Below, in pieces: positions 9,560 to 18,454 of a DNA stretch of 64,000 bases. The stretch covers positions 124,001 to 188,000 of the forward strand of contig NZ_JAEKGC010000008.1 in NCBI RefSeq assembly GCF_016405885.1, written 5' to 3'. Position 1 is the stretch's first letter; each line of letters starts with the position of its first letter. This DNA comes from Arthrobacter sp. MSA 4-2 (lineage in GTDB: Bacteria; Actinomycetota; Actinomycetes; Actinomycetales; Micrococcaceae). The position numbers and the translations under genes were made by a program. The notes under the pieces are model-generated. The model worked only from the letters and a program-made list of their open reading frames with translations. It was not told where the DNA came from and did no database searches.

Positions 9560-10327
9560 ATGAACATCACCGGAAACACCATTTTCATCCCCGGCGCGAC
9601 CTCGGGCATCGGCCTCGAACTCGCGCTTCGCCTTCAAGCAGCCCGCAACGTCGTCGTCATCGGCGGCCGCCGCAGCGACCTGCTGGAGCGCCTCACCGCC
9701 GAGCACGGCCTCTCCACCGTCACCATTGACACCACCGATCCCGCCTCCGTGCTGGCCGCCCGCGACCAGGTCCTGGCCCAACACCCCGACCTGAACGTGC
9801 TGGTCGCCATGGCCGGGGTGATGGGGCCTGATGACGTCCGCACCTCCGGTTTTCTTGAAGGCGCAGAACGGATCGTCGAGACGAACGTGCTTGGTCCGCT
9901 GCGCCTGATCGCGGCCTTCAGCGAGCACCTGCAAACCCGGCCCGAGGCCACTCTGATGACCGTATCGTCAGGGCTGGCACACACCCCGCTGGCCCTCACG
10001 CCGACGTACAACGGCTCCAAGGCCTTCATCCACCGGTTCACCGAGACCATCCGGCTCCAGTTCGCTGACACCCCGGTTCAAGTCATCGAGCTCGTCCCGC
10101 CGGCCGTGCGTACGGAACTCATGAGCGGCGGGTCGCAGAACGAGCACTACCTTCCACTCGACGCATATGTGGACGAGGTCATGGCTCTCCTCGAGACCCA
10201 ACCCGAGGCCAGGGAAATCCTCGTCGACGCCGTGAAATTCCTCCGTTTCGCCGAAATCGAGAACCGCTATGACGAAGCAGTTGCTGCGCTCAACCCCTCG
10301 GTGAAACTCAAGGTCGCCGACAGGTGA
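9560..10327 (+). CDS. SDR-family oxidoreductase (DltE-like)
   Basis: This classical short-chain dehydrogenase has 255 residues. The NAD(P)-binding motif GATSGIG lies near residues 13-19, and the AMAGVMG segment occupies the NNAG position. The catalytic Ser is in the TVSSGLAHTP stretch, with the YNGSK Tyr/Lys pair (YxxxK) near 150-154. ATG 9560 is preferred over GTG 9545 because the protein then begins directly at the Rossmann strand (MNITGNTIFIPG). It is divergent from the XRE/MmyB regulator, which probably controls it. The substrate is unknown. Confidence 0.87.
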   Translation: MNITGNTIFIPGATSGIGLELALRLQAARNVVVIGGRRSDLLERLTAEHGLSTVTIDTTDPASVLAARDQVLAQHPDLNVLVAMAGVMGPDDVRTSGFLEGAERIVETNVLGPLRLIAAFSEHLQTRPEATLMTVSSGLAHTPLALTPTYNGSKAFIHRFTETIRLQFADTPVQVIELVPPAVRTELMSGGSQNEHYLPLDAYVDEVMALLETQPEAREILVDAVKFLRFAEIENRYDEAVAALNPSVKLKVADR

Positions 10328-10433
10328 GGCTGCACATGGATCTGCTGACCGCCGCGGACCTGCGCCGCACTTGAGTATCATCACCCGGTAACCGGGGTAA
10401 CCGGCTTCGGACCCGAGCACCAATAATGGAGGG

Positions 10434-10685
10434 GTGGGTGAACGCCGGGCGTGGTTGGTGTGGGGGACCGGAGTGGTCGCCTACCTCATCGCCGTGACCC
10501 AGCGGACGAGCTTCGGCGTCGCTGGGCTTGAAGCGACCGAACGCTACTCTGCCAGCGCCTCCGCACTTTCCATCTTCACCGTGGGGTGCAGCGTGGATGG
10601 CACTATGCAGGTGATGCGCGCTCAAGGTTCCCGTCTGGCGGCGAACCGCCCCGGCACCTGCGGACACAATGGCCACCATTCGTGA
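10434..10685 (+). pseudogene. N-terminal stub of an MFS transporter
   Basis: The first 50 or so residues (RRAWLVWGTGVVAYLIAVTQ, RTSFGVAGLEATERY, SALSIFTV) match the start of a major facilitator permease, covering the first membrane helix and the loop after it. From about 10,582 the sequence turns into unrelated, non-hydrophobic residues and stops at 10,685, where a transporter should have some 400 residues. The break is near a ParB remnant and an IS30 element, so truncation by rearrangement is the likely cause. Confidence 0.7.
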
Positions 10686-10750
10686 TGTGCCCTGATCGGC
10701 TGGGCCTGCTGTGCAGGGTGTATTCCCGCCCTGCACAGCTTCCGCCACTG

Positions 10751-11059
10751 CTATTCTGCGGTCAACTCCCCGGCCATCAGTTCTTCCTCATCGGCGTGGA
10801 CTTCCTCGAAGGTCTCCGCGTCCTCGTCTTCCTCGGTGTCCTCGTCCGGTTCGTCTGACTGCTTGGTGCCGTCGAGGAGAATCTGCTCGACCTCACTGGC
10901 CGTGTACCCCCATGCGACCAGCTGGGTGAGGTAGGCGAGGTGGCTCCCGGCCGGTGAGCGCCACGAGTCCTTAGCGATGGTCTTTTCATACCCTGCGCAC
11001 ACCAGCGCGATTAGAGACACCTCGGGGCGGGCGGTCGGGAGCAGCTTGATTCTCACCAT
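10751..11059 (-). pseudogene. Probable C-terminal remnant of a ParB-like partition protein
   Basis: This 102-residue frame contains ALVCAGYEKTIAKDSWRS and YLTQLVAWGYTASEVEQILL, followed by a very acidic tail. This arrangement recalls the C-terminal part of ParB/Spo0J-type proteins on actinobacterial plasmids. The N-terminal nuclease-like and HTH domains are absent, so it is either a fragment or a small orphan protein. It sits beside an MFS stub and an IS30 element in a scar. The family assignment is from remembered sequence pattern and is uncertain. Confidence 0.4.
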
Positions 11060-11283
11060 CAGCGCAGGAGTCTATTTCTTGACGGGATTTGAGCAAGCTC
11101 TTGGAACGCTGAACTTTCTTGCAGCCCTGTACTTTCTTCCCTGAAACAAAGGCGTTGCAGCAGGCAACGCGGAGGCGGTAGAAGTCGATTCCTATCGCGA
11201 GGAGTGGTTGGCCGGACAAAGAAGGCGGTCCCAGGAACGCCCGTCGAATCGCCCAACTGAATAGATGTACCAGTGGGGGATCG

Positions 11284-12548
11284 GTGTATTCAAGCGGTCG
11301 TTGCAACGGTCGGGTTTTCTGGTTTGAACAGTAGTTGTTGCATGGCGTGTGCGGGGGTGATTCCGCCGAGGGTTTTACGCGGCCGGTCATTGAGTTCGGT
11401 GGCGACCTCGAGCAACCGCTGGGGTGAGTGAACGGATAGGTCTGTGCCCTTCGGGAAGTACTGGCGCAGCAAACCATTGAGATTCTCGTTCGAGCCACGC
11501 TGCCACGGCGAGTGAGGATCGCAGAAGTAGATCGCCATCTTCGTGGCCATGCTGATTTGGCGGTGCTGAGCCATCTCGGTGCCCTGATCCCAGGTCAGGG
11601 ATCTGGCCAGGTGCACCGGCAGGGTTTTGATGGCGGCCAACAGACCATCCCTGACGGTGATCGCACTGTGATCCCCTGGTAGATGGACGAGCATCGCGAA
11701 TCGTGTCTGGCGTTCAACGAGGGTTGCGATAGCTGACCGGCAGTTCGAACCGAGCACTAAATCGCCCTCCCAATGGCCGGGCACGGCACGGTCAGCGACC
11801 TCTGCGGGGCGTTCACTGATGAGGATCATGTCCGGGATCTTCCCCAAACTCTTCACCGTGGTGGAGCGCCTGGGACGCCTCACCGCACGCCCGGTACGCA
11901 GGTGTTGATGCAGGTCAGCCCGGAGATGGCCGCGGCCCTGGACGTAGAGGGCCTGATAGATCGTCTCTGGACTCACCTGCAACTCCCGCCGGTCACCACA
12001 AGCCATGGCAAGGTGGTCACTGATCTGCTCCGGGCTCCACTTCACACACAACTTAGCCTGCACCAACGAGGCTAGTTCCGGATCATCGAACTTACTTGCC
12101 TTCGGCCGCCGGCCGGATAGCTCAGCTCGTTTCTGCGCAGCGTACGGGGCGTACTTCACCCGGTTCGAGGCCCGTCCCCGGAGAGCCGTGGGTGGGTTGT
12201 TCCGCTGTAACTCGCGGCTGACCGTCGAAGCACACCTGCCTATTTCCCGGGCGATCGCCCGAACACCACACCCGGCCAGGTGCAGGTCCGCCATTCGTAG
12301 TCGTTCCTCCAGACAGAGGTACCGGCCTGAAGGCTCTGGCTTAGCGCGCGGGATACGACCGCCGGTTGCTTGGCGCCAACGGTGTCCAGTTCGTCGATTC
12401 ACGCCTACAGCATCACAGGCCGCTGTCAGCGTCGATCCCTGGGCCATCACCACCCAGAACCGCGCCTCCTGATCGAGTCGTTCCTTTTTCGACACCACTC
12501 ACAACACCTCACATCAATAGGGGTGTTGCAACGACCGACTGAACTCAC
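11284..12548 (-). mobile_element. Complete IS30-family insertion sequence
   Basis: The 1,265-bp element is bounded by imperfect 24-bp inverted repeats at 11284-11307 and 12525-12548. The inner halves (GGTCGTTGCAAC and its complement) are identical and the outer halves differ at a few bases. It carries one transposase gene filling nearly the whole length. No clear target-site duplication was found. The left flank joins a gene-free stretch, and the right end is followed after one base by a partial copy of the same element. Confidence 0.85.
11290..12498 (-). CDS. IS30-family transposase
   Basis: This 402-residue DDE transposase has the expected N-terminal DNA-binding part: an HTH near residues 20-45, then the IS30-type HTH (MADLHLAGCGVRAIAREIG, STVSREL). 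The catalytic domain carries the first Asp in GHWEGDLVLG, the second in LTWDQGTEM and the Glu in the NENLNGLLRQYFPKGTDL stretch. The frame is intact with normal length, so the element may be active. The stop lies inside the left inverted repeat, which is common for compact elements. Confidence 0.93.
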   Translation of the reverse strand: MVSKKERLDQEARFWVVMAQGSTLTAACDAVGVNRRTGHRWRQATGGRIPRAKPEPSGRYLCLEERLRMADLHLAGCGVRAIAREIGRCASTVSRELQRNNPPTALRGRASNRVKYAPYAAQKRAELSGRRPKASKFDDPELASLVQAKLCVKWSPEQISDHLAMACGDRRELQVSPETIYQALYVQGRGHLRADLHQHLRTGRAVRRPRRSTTVKSLGKIPDMILISERPAEVADRAVPGHWEGDLVLGSNCRSAIATLVERQTRFAMLVHLPGDHSAITVRDGLLAAIKTLPVHLARSLTWDQGTEMAQHRQISMATKMAIYFCDPHSPWQRGSNENLNGLLRQYFPKGTDLSVHSPQRLLEVATELNDRPRKTLGGITPAHAMQQLLFKPENPTVATTA

Positions 12549-12549
12549 T

Positions 12550-13094
12550 CATGGCAAGGTGGTCACTGATCTGCTCCGGGCTCCACTTCACACACAACTT
12601 AGCCTGCACCAACGAGGCTAGTTCCGGATCATCGAACTTACTTGCCTTCGGCCGCCGGCCGGATAGCTCAGCTCGTTTCTGCGCAGCGTACGGGGCGTAC
12701 TTCACCCGGTTCGAGGCCCGTCCCCGGAGAGCCGTGGGTGGGTTGTTCCGCTGTAACTCGCGGCTGACCGTCGAAGCACACCTGCCTATTTCCCGGGCGA
12801 TCGCCCGAACACCACACCCGGCCAGGTGCAGGTCCGCCATTCGTAGTCGTTCCTCCAGACAGAGGTACCGGCCTGAAGGCTCTGGCTTAGCGCGCGGGAT
12901 ACGACCGCCGGTTGCTTGGCGCCAACGGTGTCCAGTTCGTCGATTCACGCCTACAGCATCACAGGCCGCTGTCAGCGTCGATCCCTGGGCCATCACCACC
13001 CAGAACCGCGCCTCCTGATCGAGTCGTTCCTTTTTCGACACCACTCACAACACCTCACATCAATAGGGGTGTTGCAACGACCGACTGAACTCAC
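12550..13094 (-). mobile_element. Partial tandem copy of the IS30 element
   Basis: These 545 bp repeat 12004-12548 at a constant offset of 546 bp, with no difference noticed by eye. They cover the transposase N-terminal 160 or so codons and the right inverted repeat (13071-13094). One base (12549) separates the two. The frame 12514-13044 therefore reads as the transposase N-terminus fused to a short out-of-context tail (SEFSRSLQHPY), and lacks the catalytic domain. The near-identity implies a recent event: partial tandem duplication, or insertion next to an older copy followed by deletion. Confidence 0.85.
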
Positions 13095-13404
13095 CCATCC
13101 CTCAGCGGGCGGTCTTGCGGGCAGGTATAACGCTGCAACGGATGGATTTTCTGTGGGAGAGTTTGCACGGCTGATTTGGAGTTCACGGGGGCAGTAGGGG
13201 CAGCCGGCCCGTCGTTCTGGCAAGGATGAAGGTGCCGTTCGTGCTTTGGTTGCACCCAATACTTTCGGGCAGGATAGGACCTGGCGTCGGCGAAGATCAG
13301 GTCCACCTGCCGTGTTTTCGGCAGAAACCTGCCCACCAGCGCCTCCACGGCCGAATCTTGAACAATACGAGAACCGGCCCTCCACGATGCCGCAGTGATC
13401 CGCG
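13095..13404. other. Gene-free or decayed stretch beside the IS30 copies
   Basis: Short minus-strand frames occur (for example 13091-13348, with GRFLPKTRQVDLIFADARS), but none is recognisable or has a good start. It may hold the remains of a gene cut by the IS30 insertion and the 3' untranslated region of the response regulator. Confidence 0.35.
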
Positions 13405-14094
13405 CTATTGGTGTAGGGGGTTGTCGCTCGCCGTTCGGAACCGGTTCTCGTCAATGAGGCCGCTGCGGTGGGCGATGACGACGAGCTGGGATCGGTCGCG
13501 GGCGTCGAGTTTACGAAGGAGTCTACTCACGTAGGTCCGGGCGGTCGCGGGACTGATGAACAGGCGTCCGGCTATTTCTGCGTTGTTCATTCCGTGGCCG
13601 ATTTCTGCCAGGACTTCGATTTCCCGAGGGGCCAGGTGAGCGATGAGGTGGGGATCAGCGGCGGTGCGTGAGCTGGCGGCGGTTCGCATGAGCGTGGCGG
13701 TCACTTCCGGGGAGAGCACCGGCCGGCCTGCGGCTACCGTCCGGATGGCCTGGCGCAGTTCATGGGGGGCGATGTCCTTGAGGAGGTAGCCGGAAGCGCC
13801 GGCTTTTAGCGCCTCGACGACTGTTTGGTCCTCGGCGAATGTCGTCAGGACCAGAACAGGGATGGTGGCGAGGTTGGGATCTTTGGTGATGAGTTGCGTC
13901 GCGGTGATGCCGTCGAGTCCGGGCATGCGGATGTCCATGAGAACAACATCCGGTCGGGTCTCCCGTACCCGGGCCAGCGCGGCTCCGCCCTGGTCCGCTT
14001 CCGCGACGATCCTGATATCGCCGTCGTGTTCGGCGAGGGCTATCAGACCGCTGCGCAGAAGCGCTTCGTCTTCGGCGATGACGACTCTGATCAT
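13405..14094 (-). CDS. NarL/FixJ-type response regulator
   Basis: This 229-residue response regulator has a receiver domain with the acidic pair DE near residue 9-10, the phospho-acceptor Asp at about 54 (VVLMDIRMPG), a conserved Thr in LTTF and the Lys in LLKDI. The C-terminal LuxR-type HTH (APREIEVLAEIGHGMNNAEI, ISPATARTYVSRLLRK) binds DNA. It overlaps the kinase gene by ATGA and forms a two-component pair with it. Likely targets are the divergent membrane protein/multicopper oxidase genes and its own promoter, by proximity. Confidence 0.93.
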   Translation of the reverse strand: MIRVVIAEDEALLRSGLIALAEHDGDIRIVAEADQGGAALARVRETRPDVVLMDIRMPGLDGITATQLITKDPNLATIPVLVLTTFAEDQTVVEALKAGASGYLLKDIAPHELRQAIRTVAAGRPVLSPEVTATLMRTAASSRTAADPHLIAHLAPREIEVLAEIGHGMNNAEIAGRLFISPATARTYVSRLLRKLDARDRSQLVVIAHRSGLIDENRFRTASDNPLHQ

Positions 14095-15254
14095 CTGTGG
14101 TCTCCGATCGGAAGCATGGCGTTGACGGTGAAGCCGGACGAACCTGCCTCGACTCTGACGTCGCCGCCGAGTAGCGCCGCACGTTCTCGCATGCCTGCCA
14201 GGCCGCGACCCTCGACGAGGGTGTCCGTGTCGATGCCCACGCCGTCGTCGATGACCCGGAGATACAACTCACCGTCTTTCACCCGGACAATCACTTTTAC
14301 GGCTGTTGCCTGTGCGTGCCGGAGCACGTTGGTCATCGCTTCCTGAACGATGCGGAAGGCTGTGCTTGCCGTAGATGCGGTGATGACGGCGGCCCCGACA
14401 TCGATCAGGAGGTCAACGTCGAGTCCGGCATCGCGTGCTGCCTGGGCCGTGGTCTCGATGCCGCTGAGGGTCAGCGGTGCGTGCTCAATTGTGTCGGGAT
14501 CTGCCCGGAGCATGGCGAGTGTGCGGCGCAGGTCTCCCAGCGACGATCCCGTGGCACTGACAACATGGTCGAGGGCGTGGACGGCTGCGTCGTCGTCATT
14601 GCCCAGGGCCTGCTGTGCGACGCGGGCTTGCACGGAGACGAGTGACAGGGCATGTCCGATGGAGTCATGGACATCACGGGCGATCCGAAGGCGTTCTGCT
14701 TCGAGCTGCCGGGCGGTCCTTTCCTGCTGGTGCCTGCGCTCAAGGCGCACCATGTGCTCGTGCTGATCACGCAGGGCACGACGGCTGCTGACGGCCAACG
14801 CCAGTGCGATGGCGCACCCGATGAGGGCTGCGTTGGTGATGACGTCATAGGCGAGGACGGCGCTTGATTCGCCGTCGCTCGTTCGGAAGAACAGCGACAC
14901 GGCCAGCAGCACTACTCCTGCGAGGGACGCTGTGAGGACCCGTCCGCGTTCCGCGGCGCTGTAGAAAGCACCAGCGACCGGGACGGCCATGCCGATCGGC
15001 GGGTAGTCGATGGCGTAGTAGGTGAACACTCCAAGGATGCTCAGGGCCAGGACGCCCACGGGCAGCTCCCTGCGGAACAGCAGAAGCGTACCGAAGCCGG
15101 CCGCGAATAGGTAAGGGCCGTGGCTTTGGTCCGCGTCGGGGCCCGAGCCGATGGCGATGATGAGCGCGACCACCACGGCCTGCCCCACGGCGACCAGAGC
15201 GGTGAGAACCCGGGCCGGAACCTCATCGTCGTGCGCAGCTGTCTCCGCGGACAT
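14091..15254 (-). CDS. Sensor histidine kinase (HisKA_3 type)
   Basis: This 387-residue kinase has about five N-terminal membrane helices (residues 15-160), with almost no extracytoplasmic domain. A coiled linker, the HisKA_3 dimerisation helix with phospho-acceptor His at about 196 (RIARDVHDSIGHALS) and a C-terminal ATPase domain (ITNVLRHAQA-type N-box, DDGVGI, GRGLAGMRERAALLGG) follow. This intramembrane-sensing architecture is common in actinobacterial NarL-partner kinases that sense membrane or cell-wall stress. Its stop overlaps the response regulator start. The signal is unknown. Confidence 0.92.
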   Translation of the reverse strand: MSAETAAHDDEVPARVLTALVAVGQAVVVALIIAIGSGPDADQSHGPYLFAAGFGTLLLFRRELPVGVLALSILGVFTYYAIDYPPIGMAVPVAGAFYSAAERGRVLTASLAGVVLLAVSLFFRTSDGESSAVLAYDVITNAALIGCAIALALAVSSRRALRDQHEHMVRLERRHQQERTARQLEAERLRIARDVHDSIGHALSLVSVQARVAQQALGNDDDAAVHALDHVVSATGSSLGDLRRTLAMLRADPDTIEHAPLTLSGIETTAQAARDAGLDVDLLIDVGAAVITASTASTAFRIVQEAMTNVLRHAQATAVKVIVRVKDGELYLRVIDDGVGIDTDTLVEGRGLAGMRERAALLGGDVRVEAGSSGFTVNAMLPIGDHR

Positions 15255-15326
15255 GTTTTGCTCCTGATGTCGGTGTCCAGTCCTTCAATACTGGCACCGC
15301 AGCGCCGCCGCGGGTGTACATCCAAA

Positions 15327-15346
15327 AGCGACAATTGAACGTCGCT
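15327..15346. promoter_or_regulatory. Inverted repeat in the divergent TCS/oxidase intergenic region
   Basis: AGCGAC and GTCGCT form a perfect 6-bp inverted repeat with an 8-nt spacer, between the kinase start (15254) and the membrane protein start (15425). Its position fits an operator for the adjacent response regulator acting on both directions. A 6-bp repeat can occur by chance, so this is suggestive only. Confidence 0.35.
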
Positions 15347-15424
15347 CCGTGACGCAGGCATCCGCAGCAAGTGACGAGCTTGAGCTGACACGCCCGGACC
15401 CGGTGCGGATCTAGCGTGGAAGCC

Positions 15425-15850
15425 ATGAAAACAACCCCGCTCATCCGAAGCCTTCACTGGCCGCTGATCCTCGGTCTGACCGCCCTGGCGCTGATCCGTC
15501 CGCTGTTCTCCATCGTGGGGTTGAGCGATGCCCTCGGTAAACCGGCAACCCCATTGATCCTGACCGCCGCCATTACCGCGGCCTGGGTCCTCATCGTCGG
15601 CCTCAGCCGGGTGTCTCACCCGGTCCTCACCCTCGTCGCTGCCGGGCTCACCTACGCGCTGGCCTCGATCGTGCTCAGTGGAGTGCTTTCCCCGATCTTC
15701 ACCGGAGAGCTGCAGGGACCCCTCGCGATGCCGCTGGCCGTTGTCCCGGTGCTCATCACCAACGCACTGTGGGGCCTGATCAGCGGCGGGCTTGCCCTCC
15801 TCCTCCAGCGGGTGCGTGCGGGCCGCAGCCCGTCACGGGCAACCCGCTGA
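15425..15850 (+). CDS. Four-helix membrane protein, function unknown
   Basis: This roughly 141-residue hydrophobic protein has four predicted membrane segments (WPLILGLTALALIRPLF, LILTAAITAAWVLIVGL, VLTLVAAGLTYALASIVL, LAVVPVLITNALWGLISG) and a short basic C-terminus. ATG 15425 fits the hydrophobic start better than the upstream in-frame GTG. Its TGA shares one base with the multicopper oxidase ATG (TGATG at 15848-15852), so the two are translationally coupled and probably one operon. No functional family was recognised. Confidence 0.75.
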   Translation: MKTTPLIRSLHWPLILGLTALALIRPLFSIVGLSDALGKPATPLILTAAITAAWVLIVGLSRVSHPVLTLVAAGLTYALASIVLSGVLSPIFTGELQGPLAMPLAVVPVLITNALWGLISGGLALLLQRVRAGRSPSRATR

Positions 15851-17436
15851 TGAGCAAGCGTGAGGCGCGTGCGGTGTCGCGGCGTACCCTCCTAAAAGCA
15901 GGTGGCGTAACCATAAGCGGCTTCACCCTTTCCAACTTCTTGGCTGGCTGCACCATCGATAGTGGTGGTTCGAACAACAGCATCGAGGGCAGCGCCGGCC
16001 GCCTGTTGAAAAGCCGGCTTACACTACCGGGAGCTTTCCGTGCCCGCCTTCCGGTCCCGCCCGTCCTCAAGCCGGTGAGCGCTGATGAGACAACGGACCA
16101 CTACGAGATCACCCAGAAGGCCGGTTCCGCGTCGATCCTCCCCGGAGTCACGACCGAGGTCTGGGGTTATGACGGACTGTTCCCCGGGCCCACAATCGTC
16201 TCGCGGCGCGGCAGGCGCACCATCGTTACGCACCGCAACGAGCTTCCCGTGCCGGTGAGTGTCCATCTTCACGGCGGCAGGACCGCCCCGGAGCATGACG
16301 GATACCCGACGGATCTCATCCTGCCTTTCGTCGGCGGGGGCCAACACTCCCACCACGAGGGCGCCACGGCAACCGGGAGCAGGGACTACGTCTATGAGAT
16401 GAATCAACCAGCCGCCACCCTGTGGTACCACGATCACCGAATGGACTTCACCGGCCCGCAGGTCTACCGGGGGCTGGCCGGCTTCCATCTCATCCACGAC
16501 GACGTCGAGGACGCGCTCGGGCTGCCCAGCGGCGACCGTGACATCCCGCTGATGATCACGGACCGCGCGTTCGCTGCCGACGGCTCCTTCCTGTACCCCT
16601 CCGTTGACCCCACATTGCAAGGAACCCCCGGCGTCACAGCGGACTATATGAGCGGGGTTTTGGGGGACTGCATCCTCGTCAACGGTGCCCCGTGGCCGGT
16701 GCTGGAAGTCGCTGCCGTGAAGTACCGCTTCCGGATTCTCAACGCCTCCAACGCCCGCCGCTATCGCCTCAGGCTCGACGGCGGACAACATTTCATCCAG
16801 ATCGGAAGCGACCTCGGACTGATCTCCAGACCGATCGAGCACGAGGAAATCGACATTGCCCAGGCGGAGCGCTTCGACGTCATTGTGGACTTCTCCGGGC
16901 ATGATGTCGGTGACGAGATCACCATGACCAATGAGCGGGGTGCCGGCCGGACCGCCGACATCATGCGGTTCATTGTCACCCGGCGCGAAACGGACACAGG
17001 CGTCGTGCCAGACGGGCTCGTCGACCTCGAAACTCTCTCACCCGACGACGTCTCCGTTGAGAGGGAGTTCGTCTTCGCACGCGGTGGTGCCCAGGCCCAT
17101 GGGATGACCCTGTGGACAGTGAACGGCAAGCCCTTCAGCCCCGACACCCTCGTTGCGGAACCCAGGTTCGGTACGACGGAGAAATGGACGATCCGAGCCG
17201 CCAACGTCGAGCACCCTTTCCACATCCACCTCGCACCCTCCCAAGTCCTTGGCCGGAACGGCAACGACGATCCCGGCCACTACAACCAGGGGTGGAAAGA
17301 CACGGTCAACCTTGACAATGGCGGCCGGGTCGAACTCCTCATCCGGTTCGACGGCTACCGCGGCAAGTATGTCTTCCACTGCCACAATCTCGAACATGAA
17401 GACATGATGATGATGGCTAACTTCGAGGTGGTTTGA
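15850..17436 (+). CDS. Tat-exported multicopper oxidase
   Basis: This 528-residue laccase/bilirubin-oxidase-like protein begins with a twin-arginine signal (SRRTLLKAGG) and a Cys near the end of the signal (LAGCTID) that may make it a lipoprotein. The copper motifs are in order: VHLHGG, LWYHDHRMDF, HPFHIHLAP and, at the C-terminus, HCHNLEHEDMMMM, holding the type 1 Cys and its ligands. The family oxidises phenolics, bilirubin, Cu(I) or Mn(II) while reducing oxygen to water outside the membrane. It is coupled to the upstream membrane protein. The nearby two-component system probably regulates the pair, but the physiological substrate is unknown. Confidence 0.92.
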   Translation: MSKREARAVSRRTLLKAGGVTISGFTLSNFLAGCTIDSGGSNNSIEGSAGRLLKSRLTLPGAFRARLPVPPVLKPVSADETTDHYEITQKAGSASILPGVTTEVWGYDGLFPGPTIVSRRGRRTIVTHRNELPVPVSVHLHGGRTAPEHDGYPTDLILPFVGGGQHSHHEGATATGSRDYVYEMNQPAATLWYHDHRMDFTGPQVYRGLAGFHLIHDDVEDALGLPSGDRDIPLMITDRAFAADGSFLYPSVDPTLQGTPGVTADYMSGVLGDCILVNGAPWPVLEVAAVKYRFRILNASNARRYRLRLDGGQHFIQIGSDLGLISRPIEHEEIDIAQAERFDVIVDFSGHDVGDEITMTNERGAGRTADIMRFIVTRRETDTGVVPDGLVDLETLSPDDVSVEREFVFARGGAQAHGMTLWTVNGKPFSPDTLVAEPRFGTTEKWTIRAANVEHPFHIHLAPSQVLGRNGNDDPGHYNQGWKDTVNLDNGGRVELLIRFDGYRGKYVFHCHNLEHEDMMMMANFEVV

Positions 17437-17683
17437 CACTGATGCGATGGGTCGGCGGTGTCGCTTTTGACGTTCCTTCACCGCAACACCCTCCGGGTGA
17501 GTTCAGGCTGCGTGGTCTGAACCATCTTCACGGGTTCATTGTGGATCTTCCTATGGTCACTCAAACTCTCGTTCTGCTGAACAGAGCTGGTGAAGCCGAA
17601 GATCGGATGGCGCCCGGCGGCGGCGTACCCTGTCAATGCGGGGTGCCGCTGTCCGGAATGGCCTCCGGTGGGGAGAAAAGGGG

Positions 17684-18030
17684 GTGTGGACAGTGTCCAC
17701 ACTTTGGGTTTCGGACTGGGCCGTACCGGTGCCGGACTGGTCCGGATTGTCCATGTTCTCGGGGGAGCCGCGGATTTTCGGTGCTTGGAGTCCGGTTCGA
17801 GTCCCACTTCGGGCACATGTTTCCCCTAGTCAGAGGCCCTTTTGCTCTCTGACTGTGGACAGCCGGCCCAATTCTGTGGTCCGGGTGCCGGTTTTGGTGG
17901 CTGTTTGAAGTTTTCCTGGTGGCTGGGTGCCGCCTTTCTGTCGCGAAGCCCGGGTTGGGCGTTCTTACTACTTCATGGGGGAGCGGTGGGGTAGCCGCAT
18001 GACTTTGGTGGGGGTTTTTGGCCTGGTCAT
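17684..18030 (+). repeat. Dispersed repeat copy R1 with palindrome and tRNA-3'-like core
   Basis: This is the first of four direct copies of a non-coding repeat. It starts with the palindrome GTGTGGAC-AGT-GTCCACAC (17684-17702). It continues through a GC-rich GGGCCGTACCGGTGCCGGAC segment to a tRNA-3'-end-like core at 17791-17816 (GGTTCGAGTCCC, then ACTTCGGGCACA), then a shared 200-bp tail containing ACTACTTCATGG near 17,970. No 5' tRNA half is present. This copy's tail runs into a broken DUF4192-like gene. The other copies begin near 50,300, 59,917 and 63,410. Confidence 0.8.
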
Positions 18031-18454
18031 CTTTCTGAGCAGCTCAGGCGAAACAGCCACGGAGAGTCCGTGTTGAAGCTGCACATGGCGGACGTGATTA
18101 GCATCGACGTTGAAGGCAGGGACGGTGCCTGGGGGATCACCGTCGTACGGCGACACTGTGTCGTTTCCTACGAGCAGCCCGTCACGGATGGACATTCCTC
18201 GCTCGGTTAAGGACCCGGTTAGAGCCGCGATGGTTGCGGCGTGAGGCCTTGGCTGTCCGGGCTCGGCGGGCATCGATGTGTAAAGGGCGAAGACAACATC
18301 GGCGGCCTCACCGTCGTGTGCCAAGTATTCAGTGATGGTTTTCGCGTCGCTGATTTCTGCTCCCGGCTTCGGCAGGTCCATGCGCAGGGTGGCCCCGACG
18401 TGCCCAAGTGGGCCACGGTCGCGCTTGGCGTCTGTATACGCATCGAAAATGGCG
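17968..18454 (-). pseudogene. DUF4192-like protein fragment
   Basis: The minus-strand frame reads GPLGHVGATLRMDLPKPG, YLAHDGEAADVVFALYT, then SLTERGMSIRDGLLVGNDT. This resembles the middle of actinobacterial DUF4192 proteins, which normally start with a conserved LIA-x-P segment and run to more than 300 residues. Here the frame is open upstream to about 18,480 without a proper N-terminus, and the last 30 or so codons run into repeat R1. It is therefore truncated at both ends. DUF4192 has no known function. The assignment rests on pattern recognition and is moderate. Confidence 0.5.

Noticed and set aside
17790-17817. Possible tRNA gene (also at 50407, 59919 and 63516)
   Set aside because: Only a T-loop and acceptor-like 3' end is present. 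No matching GCCCGAA-type 5' strand, D-arm or anticodon arm occurs upstream, and the T-stem does not pair well.
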